Source: Muribaculaceae bacterium
Lineage (GTDB): Bacteria; Bacteroidota; Bacteroidia; Bacteroidales; Muribaculaceae
DNA length: 50,988 nt
Direction: 5' to 3'
Assembly (NCBI GenBank): GCA_029052265.1
Contig: JAIDJJ010000328.1
Coordinates: 1-50,988, forward strand
Both the position numbers and the translations under genes were made by a program. Shown in pieces: positions 44,092 to 50,988 of the stretch. Every line of letters starts with the position of its first letter. Positions within the stretch are counted from its first letter, which is position 1. The notes under the pieces are model-generated. The model was not told where the DNA came from and did not search any database. It saw only the letters and a program-made list of their open reading frames with translations.

Positions 44092-46725
44092 TCATTGTTT
44101 GCCGGTAAGCAATCCCTGAAGATCATTAAGCATGTTGAGTGCCTGGATAGGGGTGAGGTTGTTCACATTCACGTCAAGCAACGTATCGCGTATCTGTGAA
44201 AGAAGTGGATCTTCAAGCTGAAAGAAACTCATCTGGTAACCTTCGCTCCGGGGCGCAAGATCTGCCACGGCTCCCTTACCGACACCGCCTCCCTTGTTGC
44301 TGTCGACACCTTTAGACGCCTCCTCCAACTTCTCAAGCACTTGATTTGCCCTTTTTATGATCGACGGGGGCATCCCCGCAAGCTTTGCCACGTGTATGCC
44401 GAAGCTATGCTCCGAACCACCTTTCTCCAACTTGCGCAAAAACACCACCTTACCCCCTATCTCTTTCACGGAGACATTAAAATTGGCTATCCTGCCAAAA
44501 TTTTTCTCCATTTCGTTAAGCTCATGGTAATGTGTGGCAAAAAGAGTCTTGGGACGGCATTTACCGTTCTCATGGATATGCTCCACTATAGACCATGCTA
44601 TGGAAATGCCGTCGTAGGTGGAAGTGCCCCTGCCAAGCTCATCAAACAGTATCAGCGACCTTTCGCTCATGTTGTTGAGAATTGCCGCAGCCTCGTTCAT
44701 CTCCACCATGAATGTGGACTCTCCCGAAGATATATTGTCGCTTGCACCGACACGGGTGAAAATCTTGTCTACGATTCCGATACGCGCCCCTGCCGCAGGC
44801 ACAAAAGATCCGATCTGGGCGAGCAGGACTATCAGGGCTGTCTGTCTTAACAACGCTGACTTACCGCTCATGTTTGGACCCGTTATCATCATTATCTGGC
44901 AAACGTCGGGATCAAGTGAGACCGAGTTCGAGACGTAGCTCTCTCCGGGAGCCATCGTCCTCTCTATTACCGGATGGCGCCCCTCTGTTATGGATAGCAC
45001 TCCGGTTGTCTCCATCTGCGGCATCACATAGTTATATTCTGCCGCCACCTCCGCAAACGACAGCAGACAGTCGGCGGCTGCCACGGCTCCGGCATTCGCG
45101 TGAAGATCTGAGAACCGCGTGTTGATACGTTCCAACAGAGCCTTATATATGCGGTCTTCAATGGCGGCTATCCTCTCTTCCGCCCCCATGATTTTTTCCT
45201 CATACTCTTTCAGCTCCGGAGTGATGTAGCGTTCGGCGCTGACAAGGGTCTGCTTTCGTATCCAATGTTCCGGCACCTTATCCTTATGGGTGTTGCGCAC
45301 CTCAAGATAATATCCGAAAACATTGTTGAAGTGTATCTTGAGAGAAGTGATGCCGGTGTTCTCTATCTCCCTGGTCTGTATTGCCAGCAACGCATCGTGA
45401 CTGTTGGCGCGCAGCTCCCTCAGCTCATCCAGTTCCCGGTCTACACCTCCGGCTATCACCGGCGATTTCCCGAAACCGTTGGGCGCATCCGGACATATTG
45501 TCGACATGATCCATTCCGCAATATCGCTTATATCGCTCATCCCGGCAGACAATGCCTTCAACGGTTCTTTTTCCGAGGCTTTTAAGACCCGGCACAGGTC
45601 GGAGGCTCCCCTCACACCGTCGGCAAGCTGAAGCATTTCCCTGGGAGAAATCTTTCCGGATGCCACACGCCCGCCGAGACGTTCTATGTCACCCGTACGC
45701 CTTACGGCATCTCTTGCCACACCGCGCAAGTCGCTGTCTTGAAAAAACACGTCGACAGCATCCTGTCGCGATTTCAGCGACTTCAGGTCAAGAAGGGGGA
45801 GAAGCACCCATCGGCGCAACAGACGCGCCCCCATCGGGCACACCGTCTTGTCGATGACCTGCAACAGACTTTTGCCTTCCGGGCTCATGGTGTCGACAAG
45901 CTCAAGGTTGCGTATCGTGAACCTGTCAAGATGCATATAACAGCGGTTGTCTATACGGCTAAGGGAGGTGATATGGGATATTCGGGTATGACTCGTTATG
46001 TCGAGATAATAAAGTATACTTCCCGCAGCTATTATTCCGGCAGGAAGGTCATCCACCCCAAAACCCTTCAATGTCGAGGTAGAGAACTGCTTTAGCAGCC
46101 TCTCTTCTGCCGCGTCTGACGTGTAGACCCAGTCATCCAGTTCAAACACACTGCATTTATGGGTGATATTGGCTGTACAAAATTCGCGCGTGCCGCGCAT
46201 GCGGAGCAATTCCTTGGGTGCCATGCTGCAGAGAAGTTTGTCCGCTTCCTCGGGGCTTGTTTCCGCACACAGAAATTCCCCTGTGGAAATATCGAGGAAT
46301 GCCACTCCCACACTTTTCTTGGCTATATGCAGCGCCGCAAGGAAATTGTTCTCCTTTGCCTGCAAAGCTCCCGCCGAAGTGTTGACTCCGGGTGTGACCA
46401 GCTCTGTGATTCCTCTCTTTACAAGCTTCTTTGTAAGCTTCGGGTCTTCCAGTTGCTCACAAATAGCCACACGACGACCCGCCCTGACAAGCTTCGGCAG
46501 ATATGAATCGAGTGCATGATGCGGGAATCCGGCAAGCTCTACCGACTGCGCCTTTCCATTGGCTCGCCGCGTGAGGGTGATTCCCAGAATCTCGCTCGAC
46601 GCGATGGCGTCTTCACAAAAGGTCTCATAAAAGTCGCCGACCCTGAAAAGAAGTATTGCATCAGGATGTTTCTTTTTCATCTCCAGATACTGGAGCATCA
46701 AGGGGGTTTCTGCTATCTTTGCCAT
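44092..46725 (-). CDS. mutS: DNA mismatch repair protein MutS
   Basis: 877 residues. The mismatch-contact motif FYETF (in LFRVGDFYETFCEDA near residue 32), the connector, lever and clamp domains, and the ATPase domain with GPNMSGKSALLRQ (about 615-627), DELGRGTSTYDG and ATHYHEL are all in place. A C-terminal helix-turn region follows. MutS binds mismatches and recruits MutL; MutL is not encoded in the window. The start is 27 bp after mgtE, suggesting cotranscription. Confidence 0.97.
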   Translation of the reverse strand: MAKIAETPLMLQYLEMKKKHPDAILLFRVGDFYETFCEDAIASSEILGITLTRRANGKAQSVELAGFPHHALDSYLPKLVRAGRRVAICEQLEDPKLTKKLVKRGITELVTPGVNTSAGALQAKENNFLAALHIAKKSVGVAFLDISTGEFLCAETSPEEADKLLCSMAPKELLRMRGTREFCTANITHKCSVFELDDWVYTSDAAEERLLKQFSTSTLKGFGVDDLPAGIIAAGSILYYLDITSHTRISHITSLSRIDNRCYMHLDRFTIRNLELVDTMSPEGKSLLQVIDKTVCPMGARLLRRWVLLPLLDLKSLKSRQDAVDVFFQDSDLRGVARDAVRRTGDIERLGGRVASGKISPREMLQLADGVRGASDLCRVLKASEKEPLKALSAGMSDISDIAEWIMSTICPDAPNGFGKSPVIAGGVDRELDELRELRANSHDALLAIQTREIENTGITSLKIHFNNVFGYYLEVRNTHKDKVPEHWIRKQTLVSAERYITPELKEYEEKIMGAEERIAAIEDRIYKALLERINTRFSDLHANAGAVAAADCLLSFAEVAAEYNYVMPQMETTGVLSITEGRHPVIERTMAPGESYVSNSVSLDPDVCQIMMITGPNMSGKSALLRQTALIVLLAQIGSFVPAAGARIGIVDKIFTRVGASDNISSGESTFMVEMNEAAAILNNMSERSLILFDELGRGTSTYDGISIAWSIVEHIHENGKCRPKTLFATHYHELNEMEKNFGRIANFNVSVKEIGGKVVFLRKLEKGGSEHSFGIHVAKLAGMPPSIIKRANQVLEKLEEASKGVDSNKGGGVGKGAVADLAPRSEGYQMSFFQLEDPLLSQIRDTLLDVNVNNLTPIQALNMLNDLQGLLTGKQ

Positions 46726-46752
46726 GATTTAATTTTGAAAGGGGAGGTGGGG

Positions 46753-48120
46753 TTATCCGAAAACTGAAAGCATCCAGGTAGACATGCCTACGTAAATAAG
46801 CAGACCGACCACGTCATTGGTGATCTGTATGAACGGTCCGGTGGCAAGGGCGGGATTGATTTTAAGCCGCTCAAGAGTAAGTGGCACCAGAGTGCCGAAC
46901 ACCGTCGCGAAAATCACAACGGCGAAGAGCGACGCCGCCACAGCAAACGAAACCGTATATTTCACTCCCGCCGGCTGCGTAAAGAATATATACAGGAACA
47001 CGACTCCGGAAATGACCACGGCGTTCATCATCGCCACAAGAAATTCCCTGCCGATCTGGGTGGTGGCGTTTTTAATGTCGAGCCTGCCGTTGGCAAGACC
47101 TTGCACCACAATAGCGGATGCCTGCACACCGACATTTCCGCCTGTGCCACCTATCAGCGGGATAAATATCGCAAGAGCCGTCACGGCTGCTATCTGCGCC
47201 TCGAACCCACCTAATATAAGGGAGTTGACAATCCCTCCGATTATCCCGATCAGAAGCCATGGTATACGCGCCTTCGTCTGTGCGAAGACAGAGTCGGAGG
47301 CATCCACGTCCGACGATATACCGGATGCGAGCTGATAGTCGCGTTCGCTCTGCTCACGAACCTCGTCCATGACGTCGTCCACCGTGATCTGACCCACAAG
47401 ACGCCCGATGCTGTCTACTACTGGCATCGCCACGAGGTCATATTTCTCAAAGTCGATCGCCACCTCATCTATCGGGGTGTCGGTACGCACCGATACCGGA
47501 AGCTCCTCCATCACATGCTTTATCTTGGAAACCGACGGATGGGTGATCATCTTTTTCAATGGGAGAACACCTCTGAGACGGTTGTCGTCGTCCACCACAT
47601 ATACGTAATAGATATCATCGAGGTCTTCCGCCTGACGCCGCATCTCCCGAAGACAATCCGGCATGGAAAGATTCTCGTTGACCACGATCATCTCCGTGCC
47701 CATAAGACCGCCGGCTGTGTCCTCGTCATATTGCAGAAGGTCTACGATATCTCCCGCCTGCTCCACATCGTCGATGTGCTGGATCACCTCATCACGGTCT
47801 TCTTCGTCAAGCTCCTGGATCAGGTCGACGGCATCGTCCGTGTCGAGAAGGTCGATAAAGTGTCCGATCTGCTCCGGGTCCATCCCCTCAAGCACTTTCT
47901 TTCGGTCATCCTCATCAAGCTCCATCAGCACGTCTGCCTTCTTCTCATTGTCTTCAATAAGATTGAAAAGCCATTCCGCCTGCCGCAGGTTTAGCGACTG
48001 GAAGAGCTCGGCGATGTCGGCGGCATGGAGTTCCTTCACCTCATTCTGTGCCGCATCCCTGTCTTGATTCTCTATGAGCTGTTCTATACGCTCTATATCG
48101 GTTTCGGTAAAATCCTTCAT
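46753..48120 (-). CDS. mgtE: Magnesium transporter MgtE
   Basis: 455 residues. An acidic N-domain of helical repeats (about 1-130), a CBS pair (about 135-260: GLMGTEMIVVNENLSM; VDSIGRLVGQITVDDVMDEV) and five membrane segments (about 285-455) with PLIGGTGGNVGVQASAIVVQGLA. MgtE imports Mg2+; the N and CBS domains close the pore when internal Mg2+ is high. It lies upstream of mutS. Confidence 0.96.
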   Translation of the reverse strand: MKDFTETDIERIEQLIENQDRDAAQNEVKELHAADIAELFQSLNLRQAEWLFNLIEDNEKKADVLMELDEDDRKKVLEGMDPEQIGHFIDLLDTDDAVDLIQELDEEDRDEVIQHIDDVEQAGDIVDLLQYDEDTAGGLMGTEMIVVNENLSMPDCLREMRRQAEDLDDIYYVYVVDDDNRLRGVLPLKKMITHPSVSKIKHVMEELPVSVRTDTPIDEVAIDFEKYDLVAMPVVDSIGRLVGQITVDDVMDEVREQSERDYQLASGISSDVDASDSVFAQTKARIPWLLIGIIGGIVNSLILGGFEAQIAAVTALAIFIPLIGGTGGNVGVQASAIVVQGLANGRLDIKNATTQIGREFLVAMMNAVVISGVVFLYIFFTQPAGVKYTVSFAVAASLFAVVIFATVFGTLVPLTLERLKINPALATGPFIQITNDVVGLLIYVGMSTWMLSVFG

Positions 48121-48245
48121 CCTGACTGATATTTATATGCGCAGGCGAATACCTGCTACAATTCCTCCCGCATATGCGGCTCCCCGGACTCCGACAGCCA
48201 CATTGAGGCGGACCCCGCATAAGCGTCGCCAAATCCGGAATTATG

Positions 48246-48253
48246 CAAAATTA
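48246..48253 (-). promoter_or_regulatory. Candidate -7 element upstream of mgtE
   Basis: On the minus strand, TAATTTTG fits TAnnTTTG exactly, 126 bp before the mgtE start. No good -33 TTTG lies 19-21 bp upstream (the region is A/T-rich), so this is only a candidate. Confidence 0.35.
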
Positions 48254-48317
48254 CAAAAAAAATTTCAAGACTCTTTTAATTCCTCTTAGATTCCGGCTCG
48301 CTTTGGCGCCATTAACA

Positions 48318-48357
48318 GGCGACAGCCGTGCCCGATGTGTCAGGCACGGCTGTCGCC
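48318..48357. terminator. Strong hairpin downstream of the kinase gene
   Basis: GGCGACAGCCGTGCC (48318-48332) pairs perfectly over 15 bp with GGCACGGCTGTCGCC (48343-48357) around a 10-base loop. It begins 19 bp past the stop codon of the minus-strand gene ending at 48377. A clear U-run is missing on the minus strand (TGTTAATGG follows), so it may stop transcription weakly or protect the 3' end. Confidence 0.55.
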
Positions 48358-48376
48358 GGAAGGGGAGGGGCCCTTT

Positions 48377-50047
48377 TCAATAACGGAAAGAGGAGCCGCC
48401 GAGAAATTCCCGGAGCAGGGAAGTGGTCGGGATCTGATCTGCCGGGATCGGATCGAAATAGCTCAGCAGACGCAAAAGGCGGAATGCCTCGGCATATTCC
48501 GGCAAATCACGCGGCACATCCCTCAGTACGGGCTCGGCATAGGGTTTCATCACTCCAAGCTCGAATATCAATGAGGAATTGAAGGTGGCGTCGGCATTTT
48601 CACTGAAAGGGAAAATCCATTTCTCTTCACCCCTTCTGACGCTTGGCCAACGCCTGATTGTGTCAAGCGCCGAGGTATGGCGGTACTTGTTGTCGCGCAC
48701 GATACGGCGGAGCAGACGGTTGTCGGATGTAGATATCCAGTTATGATTGTCGATCTTGAGCGTCGTGAGGGCTGACACATATATCTTGTAGACCTCGTCA
48801 GGGTTGATCGACCGCGTCAGCTCCGGATTCAGACCATGGATACCCTCTATCAGCAGGACATCGTTTTTATCAAGACGCAATGGTCTTGCACGCTCGATGC
48901 GTTTCCCTGTCTCGAACGAATAGGTAGGGAGATTGATCTCTTCCCCGTTGAGCAGACGCGAAAGGTCGGAGTTGAGCCGGTCAAGATCCAACGCATACAG
49001 GCTTTCATAATCATAATCTCCGGTTTCGTCGCGGGGTGTGACCGCACGGTCTACAAAATAGTCATCAAGTGAAATCATCTTGGGCACTATCAGATTCGTC
49101 ATCAGCTGTATCGCAAGCCGTTTGGTGGAGGTGGTCTTCCCCGATGACGACGGACCGGCTATCAGCACTATCCCTGCGCCACCCTCTTTGCGCCTGTGGG
49201 CTATGTCGTCGCTTATGCGCCCGAGAAGCTTGTCGTGCATTGCCTCCGCCACGTTGATCAGCTCAGCTGTCCTTCTCGACTTTACTGCCACATTAAGCTC
49301 ACCTACATTCTTGACCTGGATGACCTTGTTGAACATAAGCTGGTCGGTGAATGCCTTATACATCTTTTCCTGAGGGGGATTCTGTTCCAGTATCTTGTCT
49401 GTCTCTTCTTTTGAATAGGCAAACAACAGGAAGCCGTCTTTGTATCGGCGCAAATCAAAATCGCGGATAAAACCTGTGGTGGGTGCGAGCGGTCCGTAGT
49501 AACTGTCGGCGAGATTCCCGAGCCGGTAATAGGTCGTATAAAGCTCATGAAGGGTCTCAAGCAGGGTCACTTTGGCAGAGAGACCCTGCTTACGGAAAAT
49601 TTCGATTGTATCTTTGGTCAGTCTTTCCTTTCTCCGGAAGGGGATGTCGGAATGCATCAGGCTGTCAAGATGGCTCAGCAGACAATCCACTGTTTCCTGA
49701 GTGATCTTGACCACATTCTCGCCGTCAAGCAGACGGCAATAGTTTCCGTTGGAGATCGAGTGCTCTATCCGGAGTGTGACACCCGGCATAACCTCCTCCA
49801 CCGCCTTATAAAGCATCATGCACAGCGAGCGCACATACACACGCTTGCCGTTAGGATTGTCTTTCCCTACAAATTCAACCTGCTTGGGGGAATAAAGCGG
49901 GAAACAAAGGTCTTCAACCTTGTTGTTGACAAGGGCACATATTGGTTCGAAACCGAGATTTTTTCCGAGACGCGGAAGCATGTCAATCACTTTTTCTCCT
50001 CCCAGGACGTCTACGTATGCGGATGTGTTCTTACAATAGATTTTCAT
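48377..50047 (-). CDS. Nucleoside (uridine) kinase-family protein with N-terminal ThrRS-like domains
   Basis: 556 residues. The N-terminal part (about 1-280) resembles the TGS and second additional domains of threonyl-tRNA synthetase. The C-terminal kinase domain has the P-loop GPSSSGKTTSTKR near residue 295-307, then ISLDDYFVDR, DYDYESLYALDLDRLNSDL and LLIEGIHGLNP, as in uridine kinase/phosphoribulokinase-type P-loop proteins. This fusion is known in Bacteroidota and Firmicutes and is usually annotated as nucleoside or uridine kinase; the true substrate is not clear. An 18-base motif shared with ybeY lies 74-91 bp upstream. Confidence 0.85.
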   Translation of the reverse strand: MKIYCKNTSAYVDVLGGEKVIDMLPRLGKNLGFEPICALVNNKVEDLCFPLYSPKQVEFVGKDNPNGKRVYVRSLCMMLYKAVEEVMPGVTLRIEHSISNGNYCRLLDGENVVKITQETVDCLLSHLDSLMHSDIPFRRKERLTKDTIEIFRKQGLSAKVTLLETLHELYTTYYRLGNLADSYYGPLAPTTGFIRDFDLRRYKDGFLLFAYSKEETDKILEQNPPQEKMYKAFTDQLMFNKVIQVKNVGELNVAVKSRRTAELINVAEAMHDKLLGRISDDIAHRRKEGGAGIVLIAGPSSSGKTTSTKRLAIQLMTNLIVPKMISLDDYFVDRAVTPRDETGDYDYESLYALDLDRLNSDLSRLLNGEEINLPTYSFETGKRIERARPLRLDKNDVLLIEGIHGLNPELTRSINPDEVYKIYVSALTTLKIDNHNWISTSDNRLLRRIVRDNKYRHTSALDTIRRWPSVRRGEEKWIFPFSENADATFNSSLIFELGVMKPYAEPVLRDVPRDLPEYAEAFRLLRLLSYFDPIPADQIPTTSLLREFLGGSSFRY

Positions 50048-50348
50048 ATAGTGGAATTTTTATCGGCAATGGATGCCGTGGTAAAAACAGGCGTTCAAAA
50101 AAATCAGATGCCACCTATTGAAGTTGTTTAAACTTTTTCTTTTCCAAGATTTCGTCAGATTTTCGAGGGAATCAACCTCCCGGGAAAAGCCTGGACTACT
50201 TCCAAAATTGATAAAAGCGGTCACCTTTGTAAAATTAACAAAAATAAATATAAAAAGGTCGATTTTCACTCTAAAAAGCGAATTTGAGGGGCAGAAAACC
50301 GAAAAAACAGAGAAGAATAAAAAAAAATAGCGTTTTTTTTGAAAAAAA
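50048..50348. other. AT-rich divergent intergenic region
   Basis: It lies between the kinase gene and the first tRNA-Glu. The motif AAGTTGTTTAAACTTTTT at 50121-50138 is identical to 10203-10220 upstream of ybeY. There is no convincing gene. The tRNA promoter follows. Confidence 0.55.
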
Positions 50349-50380
50349 TTTGGATATTATTTGAAATAGGGCTAACTTTG
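50349..50380 (+). promoter_or_regulatory. Promoter of tRNA-Glu and rpsT
   Basis: TTTG at 50349-50352 and TAACTTTG at 50373-50380 are separated by 20 bp: both elements match the Bacteroidota housekeeping consensus exactly. The tRNA begins 40 bp downstream. rpsT and the second tRNA may be read from it too. Confidence 0.8.
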
Positions 50381-50420
50381 CAGCGCAAAATGTGCCCACC
50401 GTGTGTACAGTTGCTTTAGT

Positions 50421-50492
50421 GGCCCATTCGTCTATCGGTTAGGACGAGAGATTTTCATTCTCTAAAGAGCAGTTCGACTCTGCTATGGGCTA
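50421..50492 (+). tRNA. tRNA-Glu (TTC), copy 1
   Basis: 72 bases. The acceptor stem GGCCCAT/ATGGGCT starts with a G-U pair. D-arm, anticodon stem AGAGA/TCTCT with loop TTTTCAT (anticodon TTC) and T-arm with TTCGACT all fold. Discriminator A at 50492 is followed by a genomic CCA (50493-50495). Confidence 0.97.
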
Positions 50493-50528
50493 CCAATATT
50501 AAAAACCGAAAGAAAGACAACTTTTAAG

Positions 50529-50783
50529 ATGGCAAATCATAAATCATCATTAAAAAGAATTCGCCAGGCGGAAAAGAGAAGACTTGAGAACCGCTACTGG
50601 GCAAAAACCGCCCGCAACGCTGTTCGTCGCGTGCGCAAAATGACTGACAAGGAGGAAGCTACTGCTGCCTACAATAAAGTCAGCGCTCTTCTTCAGCGTC
50701 TCGGCCGCAAGAATATCATCTCAAAGAACAAAGCCGCCAACCTTTGCAGCGGTCTTGCTCTCCACATCAACAAGCTTGCGTAA
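50529..50783 (+). CDS. rpsT: 30S ribosomal protein S20
   Basis: 84 residues, normal length and strongly basic: MANHKSSLKRIRQAEKRR at the N-terminus, helical throughout (TARNAVRRVRKM; RLGRKNIISKNKAANL). S20 binds 16S rRNA early in small-subunit assembly. It lies between two tRNA-Glu genes, 34 bp after the CCA-less end of the first, and probably shares its transcript. Confidence 0.98.
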   Translation: MANHKSSLKRIRQAEKRRLENRYWAKTARNAVRRVRKMTDKEEATAAYNKVSALLQRLGRKNIISKNKAANLCSGLALHINKLA

Positions 50784-50877
50784 TCTTAAGGCTTCCTGAG
50801 CCAACGATTGAAAAAATATTTCCTTCAGCATGCGACGGCCAATCGGTCTTGACGCAGCTGGCACAAAGGATTGCGTC

Positions 50878-50949
50878 GGTCCATTCGTCTATCGGTTAGG
50901 ACGAGAGATTTTCATTCTCTAAAGAGCAGTTCGACTCTGCTATGGACTA
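50878..50949 (+). tRNA. tRNA-Glu (TTC), copy 2
   Basis: 72 bases. It is identical to copy 1 except for the third acceptor-stem pair: T at 50880 with A at 50946 instead of C with G. The anticodon is TTC. The discriminator A is followed by CCT, so CCA must be added after transcription. Confidence 0.97.
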
Positions 50950-50988
50950 CCTCCCTAAATCCATCCTATCCCCAGAGGCCGGTTACTG

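Overview
The window is a chromosomal segment of a Bacteroidota bacterium of the order Bacteroidales. A family such as Muribaculaceae is my guess from overall gene content and moderate GC; it is not proven by any marker here. Support for the order: type IX secretion components PorW and PorX, a GLPGLI-family protein beside a carboxypeptidase-regulatory-domain outer-membrane barrel, the Bacteroidota form of the dcw cluster (no murF or ddl, long MraY, FtsI with a terminal PASTA domain), promoters of the TTTG / TAnnTTTG type, and a general lack of Shine-Dalgarno sequences.

Layout. 1-138: tail of an unidentified plus-strand gene, then a bidirectional terminator. 198-10198 (minus strand): exported six-hairpin glycosidase-like protein, rnr, uvrC, apt, mnmG and ybeY, with a perfect parS-like palindrome between mnmG and apt. 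10199-11092: long AT-rich gap ending in a large imperfect inverted repeat and a promoter. 11093-21986 (plus strand): an AAA-ATPase gene whose nuclease domain has been deleted, a GLPGLI protein, an outer-membrane barrel protein, the decayed C-terminal end of another barrel protein, then porW, porX and a Sel1-repeat protein. 21968-27487 (minus): queG, an RNase HI with a viroplasmin-like N-domain, pdxB, an integral membrane protein and an rlmL-type methyltransferase with a long charged tail. 27580-43053 (minus): dcw division and wall cluster in the order rsmH-ftsL-ftsI-murE-mraY-murD-ftsW-murG-murC-ftsQ-ftsA-ftsZ. 43353-50047 (minus): an 11-mer-repeat amphipathic-helix protein, mutS, mgtE and a TGS/kinase fusion. 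50421-50949 (plus): tRNA-Glu, rpsT, tRNA-Glu.

How the genes work together. The dcw operon makes the lipid-linked peptidoglycan precursor (MurC, MurD, MurE, MraY, MurG) and the divisome that uses it (FtsL, FtsI, FtsW, FtsQ, FtsA, FtsZ). PorW and PorX serve the type IX secretion machine. mnmG, queG and rlmL modify tRNA and rRNA; rnr and ybeY process or degrade RNA; mutS and uvrC repair DNA.

The points most worth a second look are: the parS-like site; the exact scar of the nuclease-domain deletion and the inverted repeat before that gene; the decayed barrel gene; the absence of mraZ, together with a palindrome inside the dcw promoter and two DnaA-like boxes just upstream; an extended UvrC N-terminus behind a structured leader; the LEA-like repeat protein; an 18-base motif shared upstream of ybeY and the kinase gene; and a compensatory base-pair change between the two tRNA-Glu copies. 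I found no CRISPR array, phage, complete insertion sequence or convincing new defence system.
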